From Cyanobacteria bacterium FACHB-63 (GTDB lineage Bacteria > Cyanobacteriota > Cyanobacteriia > Leptolyngbyales > Leptolyngbyaceae), in the NCBI GenBank assembly GCA_014695255.1, contig JACJNX010000031.1, positions 154,847 to 218,846 of the forward strand: DNA of 64,000 nt. The letters are read 5' to 3'. The notes under the pieces are model-generated. The model was not told the DNA's origin, did no database searches, and saw only the letters and a list, made by a program, of their open reading frames with translations. A program made the translations under genes and the position numbers. Positions 47,465 through 57,997 of the stretch are shown here, piece after piece. Numbering within the stretch: the stretch's first letter is position 1; each line of letters opens with the position of its first letter.

Positions 47465-48268
47465 TCAGATCATTGCAAGTTCAGGAACCGTTAAACCAAA
47501 GAGTTGACAAGCGTTCTGAGTTGTTTGTGCAGCAAGCTGCTCGATCGACGTATCGCGTAAATCGGCAACCTGACGAGCGACATATTGAACGTAGGAAGGC
47601 TCATTCCGTCGTTCGCCGCGCTTGGGAACCGGAGCAAGAAACGGGCAATCGGTTTCGATTAAGATGCGATCGCTCGGAACCATCTGAGCGGATGCGTGGA
47701 TTTGCTTAGCGTTCTTAAACGTCACCGTTCCACTAAAGCTGATATAGAACCCCAGATCGAGAAACCATTGCGTTTCTTCTGGAGTTCCGCCCCAGCAGTG
47801 CATCACACCCTTGACTTGTCCTTGTTCTTGCCAAAACTGCTGCACAACCTGTGCCATCGTTTTAGCCGCATCCCGACAGTGAATAATCACAGGCAAATCT
47901 AATTGTTTCGCGATCGCAAGCTGCGCCCGAAACGCTTCGATCTGCTGGTCTCGATTCTCTGCCTTGAAAAAATCCAAGCCCATTTCGCCAATTGCCACGA
48001 CTCGCTGATCCGACTGCGCTAGCGTCAAAATCTCTGAAGCCGAGTCCGTTGACCACTTTTCCTCGACATCTAACGGGTGGAGTCCCACCGCGAAGAACAG
48101 TTCTGGAAAGCGATCGGCTAAATCTCGAATTTCATCGAATTCCGATGGTTCCACGCAGGAATGAACGAGGCGAACGACACCCGCTTCACGCCAGCGCAAC
48201 GCGATCGCGTCCAAGTCCGGCTTGAATGCGTCGAAATTGATGTGCACGTGAGTATCGATCAGTTGCAT
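47465..48268 (-). CDS. tatD: TatD-family metal-dependent deoxyribonuclease
   Basis: 267 residues, amidohydrolase-like TIM barrel: [13 protein letters not shown] (metal His-x-His), [24 protein letters not shown] (Glu), [11 protein letters not shown] (His), [12 protein letters not shown] (His) and [25 protein letters not shown] with Asp. Members act as 3'-5' DNA nucleases in quality control. It follows rpsT by 19 bp and precedes rpoB, the conserved cyanobacterial order. Confidence 0.93.
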   Translation of the reverse strand: MQLIDTHVHINFDAFKPDLDAIALRWREAGVVRLVHSCVEPSEFDEIRDLADRFPELFFAVGLHPLDVEEKWSTDSASEILTLAQSDQRVVAIGEMGLDFFKAENRDQQIEAFRAQLAIAKQLDLPVIIHCRDAAKTMAQVVQQFWQEQGQVKGVMHCWGGTPEETQWFLDLGFYISFSGTVTFKNAKQIHASAQMVPSDRILIETDCPFLAPVPKRGERRNEPSYVQYVARQVADLRDTSIEQLAAQTTQNACQLFGLTVPELAMI

Positions 48269-48287
48269 TCTTTAGTAAAAGTGCAAA

Positions 48288-48689
<402 letters not shown>

Positions 48690-48795
48690 CTAGATAAAAA
48701 GACATAGAAGCTCCCCATTTTGGGCGCGAGATCGTTAGAATCATTCAAACCCTGCATTTCTCTCGGACGGGTTCTTTCACGACTGACATAACTCC

Positions 48796-50106
48796 ATGCT
48801 GCGAATTATTACTCAGTGGGCTGAGGCAAGATCTGAACTGCGACGCATTTGCGATCGCACTCATGACGAGCAAGTTGTACATAAAGAAGCGACAGTCCGG
48901 GAGGTACTGCAAGCTGTAAAACGCCAAGGCGATCGTGCCCTACTCGCGTACACCCTAGAGTTTGATCAACAAGACTTAAAGCCTGAAGAACTCAAAGTGA
49001 GTGCGCGTGAGCTTGAAGCTGCGTACCACCAAGTTTCAGGAGAGCTGCTCGACGCGATCCGGTTAGCCCGTCAGCAAATCGAAGCCTTTCACCGTCAGCG
49101 CGTCCCAAAAAGCTGGGTGCATTTTGGCGAGGATGAGATTGTGCTGGGGAAACGGTACACTCCGGTCGATCGTGCAGGCTTGTATGTTCCAGGTGGCAAG
49201 GCTTGCTATCCGAGTACGGTGCTGATGAATGCGGTTCCGGCGATCGTGGCTCAAGTGCCGCGTGTCGTGATGGTGACACCGCCCGGAAAAGATAAAGCAA
49301 TTAGTCCAGCCGTTCTTGTGGCGGCTCAAGAAGCAGGTGTAACCGAAATCTACCGAGTCGGGGGAGCGCAAGCGATCGGAGCATTAGCGTATGGAACAGA
49401 AACCGTTCCAAAAGTTGATGTGATTACTGGACCCGGTAACATTTACGTGACACTGGCGAAAAAGCTCGTTTACGGAACGGTTGGAATCGACTCGCTGGCA
49501 GGACCCTCAGAAGTGCTGGTGATTGCGGATCACACGGCAAATCCCACTCACGTTGCCGCTGATATGCTGGCTCAAGCCGAACACGATGCGATGGCAGCCT
49601 CGATTCTGATTACCACGGATTCGATCTTGGCGCGCAAGGTTGTGGATGAAGTGGAACAGCAGTTGATCGATCATCCGCGTCGGATTTTGACGGAAAAGGC
49701 GATCGCGCATTACGGCATCGTCATCGTCGTGGATTCTCTAGCCGCCGCCGCCGAACTGTCAAACGAGTTTGCTCCAGAGCATTTAGAACTCGAAGTAGCT
49801 GAACCCTGGGAATTGCTGCAAAGCATTCGACATGCAGGCGCGATTTTCTTAGGCGATTCAACTCCTGAAGCAGTCGGTGATTATTTGGCTGGACCAAATC
49901 ACACGCTACCAACTTCTGGATCGGCTCGATATGCGTCACCGTTGGGTGTAGAAACCTTTCTGAAGCACTCCAGCTTGATTCAATATTCACCGATCGCACT
50001 CCAGAAAGTTGCGAGTGCGGTAGATACCCTTGCGACCGCAGAAGGGCTGCATTCTCACGCAAATTCGGTGCGGGTGCGGATGAAAGACCTAAAAGGCGAA
50101 GCGTAA
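48796..50106 (+). CDS. hisD: Histidinol dehydrogenase
   Basis: 436 residues; oxidises L-histidinol to histidine in two NAD steps. Signatures: VDRAGLYVPGGKACYPSTVLMNAVPAIVA, VGGAQAIGALAYGTETVPKVDVITGPGNIYV, zinc ligands in ADMLAQAEHDAMA (Gln, His), catalytic Glu-His in NEFAPEHLEL and C-terminal EGLHSHANSV with a metal His. Divergent from rpsT. A second his gene, hisZ, lies at 62 kb. Confidence 0.97.
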   Translation: MLRIITQWAEARSELRRICDRTHDEQVVHKEATVREVLQAVKRQGDRALLAYTLEFDQQDLKPEELKVSARELEAAYHQVSGELLDAIRLARQQIEAFHRQRVPKSWVHFGEDEIVLGKRYTPVDRAGLYVPGGKACYPSTVLMNAVPAIVAQVPRVVMVTPPGKDKAISPAVLVAAQEAGVTEIYRVGGAQAIGALAYGTETVPKVDVITGPGNIYVTLAKKLVYGTVGIDSLAGPSEVLVIADHTANPTHVAADMLAQAEHDAMAASILITTDSILARKVVDEVEQQLIDHPRRILTEKAIAHYGIVIVVDSLAAAAELSNEFAPEHLELEVAEPWELLQSIRHAGAIFLGDSTPEAVGDYLAGPNHTLPTSGSARYASPLGVETFLKHSSLIQYSPIALQKVASAVDTLATAEGLHSHANSVRVRMKDLKGEA

Positions 50107-50183
50107 GCTTTTGAGATGTTTCTGTCCGGAACAAGAAGCTTGATCTAAGCTGAAAGTAGCTCTTAGACTTGGCAGGAGGAACG

Positions 50184-50840
50184 ATGTTTTCACCGCAATT
50201 GTCTCCGAATGCCATCTTATTTGACGATCGCGCCGATGCAGGTCGCCAACTTGCTCAATTAGTCCTGAATGAAGCCCAATCTCTCGATGCTCCTTGTGTC
50301 GTTTATGCGTTGCCGCGTGGCGGAGTTGGGATTGGAGCCGCGATCGCTCAAGCGCTTCACTGTTCGCTTGATATTCTAGTAGCTAAGAAAATCACTCGCC
50401 CTCAAGATCCAGAACTGGCGATCGGAGCCGTAACCGCAGACGGTCAGGTTTTGCGATCGCTCAACGTCAGGCTTTCAGGTTGGCAAGAGGCGTTAGAACG
50501 TGCCCAAACTAAAGCGAGAGAACAACTAGAGCAGTTTCGCGATCGTCCAAATGTGACCGCGACTGGTAAAATCGCCATTCTCGTTGACGATGGAATTGCG
50601 ACAGGGATGACGATTTCAGTGGCGGCGAAAGCCTTGCGCGAACAGCAACCGCAAGAAATTTGGATTTGTGCGCCTGTTGCCCCCGCCGAATTAATTAAAC
50701 GATTATATGAATATGGCGATCGCGTCTTAGTGCTGGCGACTCCGGAGCCTTTTTTCAGCGTGAGTCGATTTTATCGATCGTTTCCGCAAGTGGAACTCGA
50801 AACTGCGATCTCAGACTTGAAAAAAACTTTGCAAAGCTGA
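50184..50840 (+). CDS. Phosphoribosyltransferase-fold protein
   Basis: 218 residues from ATG 50184, which has AGGAGG five bases upstream; the frame extends to a TTG at 50169. The PRPP-binding motif is in IAILVDDGIATGMTISVAAKAL, preceded by YALPRGGVGIGAAIAQAL and VAKKITRPQDPELAIGAVTADG. It matches the family annotated as predicted phosphoribosyltransferases that often pair with dienelactone hydrolases. The base substrate is unknown. Confidence 0.88.
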   Translation: MFSPQLSPNAILFDDRADAGRQLAQLVLNEAQSLDAPCVVYALPRGGVGIGAAIAQALHCSLDILVAKKITRPQDPELAIGAVTADGQVLRSLNVRLSGWQEALERAQTKAREQLEQFRDRPNVTATGKIAILVDDGIATGMTISVAAKALREQQPQEIWICAPVAPAELIKRLYEYGDRVLVLATPEPFFSVSRFYRSFPQVELETAISDLKKTLQS

Positions 50841-50853
50841 TAAAGATAGAGTG

Positions 50854-51198
50854 ATGACAAGTTTCTTGGCGCGGGGAAGGGTTATGCGGCAGTGGCGGAG
50901 TTTTTGGCACACGATTGAGTTTATGAGCCAGGAGAATCCTCCCCAGTTGGTTGAGACGCTCATGTTAGCGCTATCGATGGTTTTGTTTAGTGTCTGGATG
51001 ATACAGTCGGAGTCGGCGCAGTCAACATCGGCTTATTTGCTGCTGGGCTTGGTGCTGACGGTCGGAGCTTGTGCGTCGATTTTAGTGCGGGAAGCGTTGA
51101 TTCCAGCGATTCGTCCGCGTCCAACTCAAGTGATGGCAACGCTGCTGCTGTTGATCAGTCTTTACGGGTTTGCCGATTTTCTGAGAATTTCGCGGTAG
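50854..51198 (+). CDS. Small membrane protein, unknown
   Basis: 114 residues from ATG 50854 (a GTG precedes it). The N-terminus is basic, followed by three probable membrane spans (~36-53, ~60-80, ~92-110). No family is recognised. Its 3' end overlaps the convergent glycosyltransferase gene by 37 bp. Confidence 0.65.
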   Translation: MTSFLARGRVMRQWRSFWHTIEFMSQENPPQLVETLMLALSMVLFSVWMIQSESAQSTSAYLLLGLVLTVGACASILVREALIPAIRPRPTQVMATLLLLISLYGFADFLRISR

Positions 51199-52334
51199 GT
51201 GGTGATCATCTGTTGAGCGATCGCGTTCCAACTGTAGTGGATTTGCGCATGATTTTGAGCATTTTTGCCGCGTCGCAGTTGTTCTGTGCGATCGCGCAGG
51301 GCTGCTTTTAGCGTTTGAGTTACGCTCTCGACATCGCAAGTGCAGATCCAGCCGGATTGCGATCGTTCAATTTCTTTCCAGATGTGAACCTGGTCAGAAA
51401 TGACAACAGGTGTTCCGACGCTCATTGCTTCTGCGACTGCGATCCCAAAATTTTCGTAGTACGAAGGCAAGACAAATAGATCAGCGGCTTCGAGTAAAGC
51501 GGTTTTTTCGGCTCCAGTGACGAAGCCGACGATCGAGGTTCTATCTTTAAGGTGGGAAGTTTGGATGCGATCTCGGATAGCTGCTTCGTAGCCTGGATCT
51601 TGAGGATTTCCACCTGCAAGAACGAAATGAAAGTCTTGATTCAGTTGCTCAAGAGCGGGGAGCAGCAGATCTAAGCCTTTTTTCGGATCGATTCGGGACA
51701 TAAAAAGCAGGAGGGGTCGATCGTCAGGAATGCCAAACTTCTCACGCATTGAAATTGATTCAGAAGGCGGCAAACTGACACCAAGCGGCATTACTAAATC
51801 ACGGGTCACTGTATTAAAGCGCTCTGAGGTTTTAGCTTCTTGGTCGCTAGTGAAATGAACGGCAGCCGCTCCCGCTAGATTCGGGCGTTCTAGTGCCGCA
51901 GCGTAAAGGCGTTTGAGGTGTCGTTTCTTCTGAAGGTCGGCTGGATCGAGCGTTCCAAGTGGGCGAAGAATGTAAGGGAGTTGGCGCGATCGAGCAATTG
52001 CCGCAGAACAAGAACTGACCGGAGAAAACAGGGCGTGAATATGAGCTAAATCGTAGTTTTGAGTATGATTCGACAGCCAGTGGAGGAGGTCGATCGAGAA
52101 CTTGTAGCGGCGAAACGGGGAGCAGCGAAAGTAGAGAATTTTGTAGCCGTTTTGAGCAATTGGAACACCGAGCGGAACATCGAGCGGGGCTTGTCCGACA
52201 TCACCGTTTGAATTGGTGGTGGCGATCGTCACTTCGATTCCTGCTTCTGCCAATGCACTCGAAAGCCCCAACACCATTTGGCTAGGGCCACCGTAAACTA
52301 GCGAAATGGATGGAATGATTTGTAAGATTTTCAT
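51162..52334 (-). CDS. hpsP: GT4 glycosyltransferase, HpsP-like
   Basis: 390 residues from ATG 52334 (MKILQIIPSISLVYGGPSQM). GT-B fold with GPSQMVLGLSSALAEAGIEV, SRIDPKKGLDLLLPAL and the EX7E nucleotide-sugar motif in PSYYENFGIAVAEAMSVGTPVV. The N-terminal PSISLVYGGPS block resembles the glycosyltransferase annotated HpsP in hormogonium polysaccharide clusters. It is the last gene of the cluster, 8 bp after the hpsO-like stop. The symbol is by pattern recall. Confidence 0.72.
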   Translation of the reverse strand: MKILQIIPSISLVYGGPSQMVLGLSSALAEAGIEVTIATTNSNGDVGQAPLDVPLGVPIAQNGYKILYFRCSPFRRYKFSIDLLHWLSNHTQNYDLAHIHALFSPVSSCSAAIARSRQLPYILRPLGTLDPADLQKKRHLKRLYAAALERPNLAGAAAVHFTSDQEAKTSERFNTVTRDLVMPLGVSLPPSESISMREKFGIPDDRPLLLFMSRIDPKKGLDLLLPALEQLNQDFHFVLAGGNPQDPGYEAAIRDRIQTSHLKDRTSIVGFVTGAEKTALLEAADLFVLPSYYENFGIAVAEAMSVGTPVVISDQVHIWKEIERSQSGWICTCDVESVTQTLKAALRDRTEQLRRGKNAQNHAQIHYSWNAIAQQMITTYREILRKSANP

Positions 52335-52338
52335 TGTT

Positions 52339-53502
52339 TCAGAGCGATCGGTAAAATTCCAGTAATTCCTTTGCCAATGCCCGATTGGTATATTTTGCAA
52401 TCACACGCTCATACCCGCGCTGACCTAATTCTTCCGCAAAATTTCGGTCATCCATTAATTGCGTGAGTCGATCGCTTAATTCCCCAACATTTCCTTCTGG
52501 AAACACCAATCCCGCTTGACCAATCACATTCGGAATTTCACCGGAATCTGATCCAATTACCGGAACTTGACACGCCATCGCTTCGATTAACACATGACCA
52601 AATTGTTCTTTCCATCCGATCGAAGTTAATGTCTTAAATTGGTAAGTTGTTTCGGACGGTAAGACCAAAGCATTCATCAAGTTGATGTAGCGATAAACTT
52701 CAGCGTGAGGAACACTTTCAATCCAAATTAAGCGATCGCTGAATCCCAAGTTTTCCGCCTGCTGCTGGATTGCTGCTTTTAGCTCGCCGCGTCCTAGTAG
52801 AAGTAATTTCCAAGTGCGATCGCGCAATTTATCCAGTGCTCTGATCAGCGTGAGAATTCCTTTTTCAGGCACAAATCGTCCTACAAATCCAATGACAAAA
52901 TCATCTGAGTTAATTCCTAATTGTGCTGCGAGTTCCGGTTGAGTTTGGGGACAAAACAAAGAATCATCTACGCCTAATTGCGGCATGACCTGAAGCTTGC
53001 CTTGATAACCACGATCGCGCAAAATTTCTGCCCCAGCTTGATTTCCAGCAATAATTCCGTTCGTGTTTTTCAAGTTATATGCTTCGAGAAGTGAAATTGG
53101 AAATTTCAACTCATACGGCAAATTCCACCAGGTAAAAAAGAGATTTTTCGCCTTCAGTCCAAGTAAGCGATTCAGTGTAATCAATTGAGCGTAAGCCAGC
53201 GATTTCGAGCCTTGTTCAACTTGAATAATGTCTGGGCGAAACTCTTTGAGTAAAGAAATTAGATCGGCTCCAAACGTCAGTAATCCTTGATTATTTTGGC
53301 TGAAGTTAGAAATAGGAACGACTCGAAATGAGCCTTCTCCTCGGTAGCGCGTCTCGATCGTATCTTTCATCACGCCGCCCGGTTTCCACCGCTTCGGAAC
53401 GACGATCGTCACTTCAATTCCCGGCTCTAATTTCGCTAGAGCGCGGAACTTTTCACAATTCAAATCAACAATGTACGAATGACTTGCAACGAGAATCTTC
53501 AT
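52339..53502 (-). CDS. hpsO: GT4 glycosyltransferase, HpsO-like
   Basis: 387 residues from ATG 53502 (MKILVASHSYIVDLNCEKFR). FVGRFVPEKGILTLIRAL and the C-terminal HVLIEAMACQVPVIGSDSGEIPNVIG (EX7E) mark GT4. The IQVEQGSKSLAYAQLITLNRLLGLKAKNL block is conserved among HpsO-type enzymes of hormogonium polysaccharide synthesis. Its ATG overlaps the hpsN-like TGA (ATGA), so translation is coupled. Confidence 0.75.
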   Translation of the reverse strand: MKILVASHSYIVDLNCEKFRALAKLEPGIEVTIVVPKRWKPGGVMKDTIETRYRGEGSFRVVPISNFSQNNQGLLTFGADLISLLKEFRPDIIQVEQGSKSLAYAQLITLNRLLGLKAKNLFFTWWNLPYELKFPISLLEAYNLKNTNGIIAGNQAGAEILRDRGYQGKLQVMPQLGVDDSLFCPQTQPELAAQLGINSDDFVIGFVGRFVPEKGILTLIRALDKLRDRTWKLLLLGRGELKAAIQQQAENLGFSDRLIWIESVPHAEVYRYINLMNALVLPSETTYQFKTLTSIGWKEQFGHVLIEAMACQVPVIGSDSGEIPNVIGQAGLVFPEGNVGELSDRLTQLMDDRNFAEELGQRGYERVIAKYTNRALAKELLEFYRSL

Positions 53503-54476
53503 AGTCTTACCTCGTCTTGTTGCGTATAAATCTGTCCCTTGTTCCAAAGAGAGCGCATGACTGTAACGATCGCACTCATAAATCCAGCTAAATAGAAGCC
53601 AAGCCGCATCAAAATCTTGATTGGAGAACCGCTTTTATGGCAGGGTGGACGACCTAAAACGTGGCAATCAAACAGCCGCAAAAAGAATCTTGTGGCTTGG
53701 GCGATCGTCAGATTCTTTAACCCCATCAAAAAGTGATTGTGATAAAAAGTCATCTGATATTTCAGCGATTTCGTGCTGATATCGTGACAGCCCCCCGTTT
53801 CCTCGCCTAAATGCACCAGCGATGCTTCCGGGTCATACCAAATCATCAATCCCGTCTTACGGAGTCTGAGGCAAAAATCGGATTCTTCTCGAACGGCGCT
53901 TCCCCGAAATCGTTCATCAAACCAAATTCCATGCTGCTGGAAAATCTCGCGCCGATAAGACATATTGCAGCCGCGCGCACTTAACACGGGTTGTGGCTTC
54001 ACCGTATGCACCAGATTCAAGTGATACCAAGCAATTCCCGGATCATGCGCCTCGGATGGCAGGTCTTGAATCTCTAACCCTGGTGCAAAATCGGCTAGCT
54101 TCATCCGATCGAACACCCGCCCCGCAACCGCTCCAATCTCCGATCTCTGATAATTCTTCGCGTGTGCCGTCAAATAGCCCGGCTCTAGCTGCACATCATC
54201 ATCGATAAAGACGAGAATTTCACCGCACGATCGCCGAACTGCATAGTTTCTTGCTCCCGGCAAACTCGCCCAGTTCAGGCGAAACCAGCGAATCTTTCCG
54301 ACCTGCGCCAACTCTTCTAGAAACTGCTGGGTATCCGGTTCATGCACAGGCGTTTGATCGACCACCAACACCTCGTAATGAGGGTAATCCTGCTTTAGAA
54401 CATCGATTAGGGTTTCTCGGAGTGGTTCTTCACGCCCATAGGTTGGGATGATGACTGAGATAAGAGGCTGAGTCAT
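53499..54476 (-). CDS. hpsN: GT2 glycosyltransferase, HpsN-like
   Basis: 325 residues. GT-A motifs: PLISVIIPTYGREEPLRETL, VLVVDQTP, ILVFIDDDVQLEPGYL (DDD metal site), RGCNMSYRREIF and EESDFCLRLRKTGL (general-base Glu-Asp). A C-terminal hydrophobic stretch (~285-310) may anchor it. The LNWASLPGARNYAVRRSCGEI block is typical of the HpsN group. First of the three tightly spaced glycosyltransferases; the histidine kinase gene lies 46 bp upstream. Confidence 0.75.
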   Translation of the reverse strand: MTQPLISVIIPTYGREEPLRETLIDVLKQDYPHYEVLVVDQTPVHEPDTQQFLEELAQVGKIRWFRLNWASLPGARNYAVRRSCGEILVFIDDDVQLEPGYLTAHAKNYQRSEIGAVAGRVFDRMKLADFAPGLEIQDLPSEAHDPGIAWYHLNLVHTVKPQPVLSARGCNMSYRREIFQQHGIWFDERFRGSAVREESDFCLRLRKTGLMIWYDPEASLVHLGEETGGCHDISTKSLKYQMTFYHNHFLMGLKNLTIAQATRFFLRLFDCHVLGRPPCHKSGSPIKILMRLGFYLAGFMSAIVTVMRSLWNKGQIYTQQDEVRL

Positions 54477-54522
54477 AATGCCAGAGGAAACATCGCCGTT
54501 AGTGTTCCCAGGGGGTTAGACT

Positions 54523-56106
54523 TTAGACCTTAGACGCAAGTGGAATTTCAATAAAAAACGCTGTTCCTGCTTGGGTTGAAGTGTAATAAAGCTTGCCGTG
54601 ATGATACTTGGTGACAATTTGATGACTGATCGAAAGTCCTAACCCTTTGCCTTGACCGATCGGCTTTGTGGTGAAAAAGGGATCAAATATCTTTGCTTGA
54701 ATCTCTGCGTCAATTCCGTCACCATTATCTGATATTGAAATTTTCACCCACTTTTCATTCATTTCATGAATGAGTTTCGTCTCGATCCGAATAACTGGAC
54801 GCGGCGGTTTTGCTTGCTCTATTGCCTCGATCGCATTCGATAAAATACTGTAAAACACCTGATTCAACTGACCCGGGCAGCACTCAACTTTCGGCAGATC
54901 ACCATACTCTCTGATTAATTGAATCTCTGTGTAACGCAGTGTCTTGTGTAAGCGATGTCGTAATAACGAAATGGTGCTCTCAAGGTTGGAATGTAGTTCG
55001 ATCGTTTTGCGTTCTGACTCATCCAGGTGAGAAAAGGTTTTTAGCCCTGTGATCACTTCTTCAATTCGTAGAGTTCCATGATCGATTGAACGCAGAATTT
55101 TTGGCAAATCATCAGCAATAAACGTTAGATCAAGTTCCTCAATCTGAGCCTGAATCTCAGCCGGAAAATAAGAAAAGTTTTGTTGATACAGCTCAATTAA
55201 CTTCAATAATTCCTGAGAATATTCCTCGATGTGGAATAGATTTCCTCTAATAAAGTTGTTGGGATTATTAATTTCATGGGCAACGCCTGCGACCAGTTGC
55301 CCCAAGCTAGATAGTTTTTCGGTTTGTATAAAATGCTGAGTTTGTTGCTGAATAAGACGCTGTGCTTGATGAAGTTGCTCCAAGGCTTCTGTTAAATCCT
55401 GATTCTTCTTGTGAAGTGCTGATTCTGCTACTTGTCGATCGTGCAAATACGATCGCAGCGTTCGCAGCACAGCCAACCAGGTTGGCACTAAAAGCAAGAT
55501 ACTCGTTGCCATAATCACCAGAGACCACATGAGAGCAGTCTGGTAATTGTGAGAATAGAGTTGAAGCTGCTGCTGAATCTTGGCATCTCGCTGAGCCACT
55601 CCCGCCGCGTAAATCTTTTTCTGCGATTTGTAATCTGCACTGGTTAGAAGTTGTAGCGCTTCCTGCTGCTGATTTTGCTGCACTAGCTGGAAAGACTTTA
55701 ATTCCAAAGCAATTAGAGCTTGATTTGCAGCATCTACCTGCTTTGCATCGTCACTGGAATAAACGTCAGGCACAAGATGAATGGACTCTTTAATCACCTC
55801 ATCAAGTTGAGGAACGAATTCGTGATAACGGTTTTCCCAGGATCGATCGCCCGTCGCCGCATTCATTAAGGCAGACATAGTGAGCACTTCATCGAGATAG
55901 GTGGCTCGGTCATTCAAGTGTTGTAATCGCTGTTCTTGCTGACGAATTCGACTAAGATCCCCATAAATCCGCCAATTCATCACCACTTGGGGAGCAAATA
56001 ATCCGATCGTTAACAAGACGGCAAGCACGATCGTATGCGAGGGCTGCTTGAGCAGTACCGGTTGCCACCGCTTTAGAAGTTGAGACTTGGGAAGATGTTC
56101 GAGCAT
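54523..56106 (-). CDS. Membrane sensor histidine kinase
   Basis: 527 residues. Two membrane spans (~24-43 and ~192-215) flank a helical extracytoplasmic sensor of ~145 residues (four-helix-bundle type, no Cys). A coiled coil (~228-265) precedes the dimerisation box QLVAGVAHEINNPNNFIRGN with phospho-acceptor His277. The catalytic domain has the N-box SNAIEAIEQ, G1 SDNGDGID, F-box FFTTKPIGQ and G2 GKGLGLSI. No response regulator is adjacent. Its place between hpsN-like and hpsL-like genes suggests control of the polysaccharide locus (inference). Confidence 0.92.
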   Translation of the reverse strand: MLEHLPKSQLLKRWQPVLLKQPSHTIVLAVLLTIGLFAPQVVMNWRIYGDLSRIRQQEQRLQHLNDRATYLDEVLTMSALMNAATGDRSWENRYHEFVPQLDEVIKESIHLVPDVYSSDDAKQVDAANQALIALELKSFQLVQQNQQQEALQLLTSADYKSQKKIYAAGVAQRDAKIQQQLQLYSHNYQTALMWSLVIMATSILLLVPTWLAVLRTLRSYLHDRQVAESALHKKNQDLTEALEQLHQAQRLIQQQTQHFIQTEKLSSLGQLVAGVAHEINNPNNFIRGNLFHIEEYSQELLKLIELYQQNFSYFPAEIQAQIEELDLTFIADDLPKILRSIDHGTLRIEEVITGLKTFSHLDESERKTIELHSNLESTISLLRHRLHKTLRYTEIQLIREYGDLPKVECCPGQLNQVFYSILSNAIEAIEQAKPPRPVIRIETKLIHEMNEKWVKISISDNGDGIDAEIQAKIFDPFFTTKPIGQGKGLGLSISHQIVTKYHHGKLYYTSTQAGTAFFIEIPLASKV

Positions 56107-56401
56107 TAATACAGAGGAAGGTGACAGTGAATACTCTGCAAACTTACCCGTTAGGTTTCCCGCAGGCTCTCTTTAAGTTTGTAGAAAGAGATGAGAGTGA
56201 TTTAATTCTTCTCGGTACTTGTTCAGAACAATAAATTGAGTGAAAGAGTGATGATTTTTGATAGGATATCGCTTTTTTTTTGAAGGAAATGGTGATGTTA
56301 CCTACGAAAATCGTGATTTTTATGCAAAAATTCTGCCTGTTGTAGCGACAAGCGCGATATTGATTAAAACGATCGCGCATTTTGTTAAAACAGACGCGAT
56401 T

Positions 56402-57997
56402 TTAGCGCTTTCTCTTCTTCTTTTTCTTCGGATCTTCCACGGGAATTGGCTCTAATCGATCGAGTTCCGGCAATTTCAGGGCTACACCCGCGAAAAACCA
56501 GTAATACACTGCAACCGGATCGACATCCAGCGGATAGTAATAGGTGTTGTAGCTAATTACCAGAACGAACGTCCAAAATACCGCCCCATACCCTCGGAGA
56601 TTTTTGTCTTTCACCGATCGATACGCTTTGAAACAGGCGATCGTTAACCCCGTCACCAGCACTAGAAACAGAATGACCCCAATGGGTCCAATTTCGTACA
56701 TCACCTTGGGATAGTACGTTTCAATCAGTTCCGTTTCCCCCATCGCCCGCGCCGAATTCGTCGCCCGTCCTAATCCTTTCCCCAGTAAACTGGCTCCCCG
56801 TACCACCGTATGAAACTGTTCTTTGATAAACGCATCTGGCGGTGACGCATTCCAGCGACTCACGGCACTATCCACTCGCTCTTGCACCACGGCTGGATTC
56901 GATGCCATCGCCACCACGATCGCACCCGCTAGCCCAACCCCGATCGGCAAAAATCGCTTCAAGTTCGCAATTTGACCCGTGGTCACAAGCTGAATCACGA
57001 TCATCGTCGGCACTAACATCAGTGCAATCCGCTGTCCACAAATCACCGCCATAATAATCGTCCCCAGCATCCCAATCCCGCCGACGATTTTCCAGAGGAG
57101 ATTGCGATCGAAGAACGTCACAGCAAACGTCGTAAATGCGCTCGAAATCAGATACCAGCCCCACTGCCACGGAGCTACAAAGGTTCCAGGTAATCGAATC
57201 ACCCCTTGTTCTGGCGTATACAGCAGCGCTCCCCCAACAAAGCAACGCGCATCTAGAGAAGCCTTAAACAAGTCTGCACCTTCTCCGACGGTTCCTTTAC
57301 AGCGCCCCGTTTTGAGCAGCATATACTGCACAAATGCCAGTCCACAGCAAATAATGACCACCACCACCGTAATTCGCATCAGGTTGTAGACATCCTGCTT
57401 TTTCTGCATCAAATAGTAAGCACAAGGAATCAGCGGTGCATATCCCAAAAGCACTTTCAAGCCCAAAATGCCCATCAGAAAGGGCTTCTCAGAGGGCTTA
57501 CCTGTAAATTGCTGTGCCCCGTTGACAAACAACAGCACCAAAATGCAGTAAACCAACAGCAACAGCAACGGAGTCTTCAACGATGGCGGAATCATCATCG
57601 AGAGCTTCTGCCGCTTACAGCCCTGATAAATTGCAATCAAAGCAGGAATGTACATTCCATCTTTTGCCAACTGCATCAGAGGATTATTCCCCACCGTGGC
57701 ATAGGTGAGCGTGCCGCCAAATGGCATATAGACCAAAAAGGTGTGGAGCGCTTGCCAAGGAAACTTAAACGACAGCATCAGCGTAAGGACTCCCGCAAAT
57801 CCTCCTGCTCCGCCCTTGATTCCCCCGATCACAAACAGCGCCATTCCGACCACGATCGAGATCATCGTGGACATGGAAATAAAGTTCATTGCTGCTTTGC
57901 GAGCCTGAATCGCTTGGCGCTTTTCGGCTAAACGTTCCTTCAGGGTCAGCGTTGCGTCTGTGTCGATCGAGGACCTACTTTTCTGCTTTTTTGCCAT
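56402..57997 (-). CDS. hpsL: Polytopic membrane protein, HpsL/O-antigen ligase-like
   Basis: 531 residues. A basic cytosolic start (MAKKQKSRSS, LAEKRQAIQARKAAMNF) precedes ~12 membrane spans, one long periplasmic loop (~385-425) and a Lys/Arg-rich end (PKKKKKRKR). The topology and loop fit Wzy/WaaL-type O-antigen ligase or polymerase proteins, and the start resembles the HpsL family of hormogonium polysaccharide loci. It would polymerise or ligate the exported polysaccharide. The symbol is tentative. The histidine kinase gene follows 295 bp later. Confidence 0.65.
   Translation of the reverse strand: MAKKQKSRSSIDTDATLTLKERLAEKRQAIQARKAAMNFISMSTMISIVVGMALFVIGGIKGGAGGFAGVLTLMLSFKFPWQALHTFLVYMPFGGTLTYATVGNNPLMQLAKDGMYIPALIAIYQGCKRQKLSMMIPPSLKTPLLLLLVYCILVLLFVNGAQQFTGKPSEKPFLMGILGLKVLLGYAPLIPCAYYLMQKKQDVYNLMRITVVVVIICCGLAFVQYMLLKTGRCKGTVGEGADLFKASLDARCFVGGALLYTPEQGVIRLPGTFVAPWQWGWYLISSAFTTFAVTFFDRNLLWKIVGGIGMLGTIIMAVICGQRIALMLVPTMIVIQLVTTGQIANLKRFLPIGVGLAGAIVVAMASNPAVVQERVDSAVSRWNASPPDAFIKEQFHTVVRGASLLGKGLGRATNSARAMGETELIETYYPKVMYEIGPIGVILFLVLVTGLTIACFKAYRSVKDKNLRGYGAVFWTFVLVISYNTYYYPLDVDPVAVYYWFFAGVALKLPELDRLEPIPVEDPKKKKKRKR

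Noticed and set aside
56107..56401. Possible small gene between the kinase and hpsL-like genes
   Set aside because: Only short, AT-rich frames without ribosome-binding sites; probably the kinase promoter region and the end of the hpsL-like transcript.
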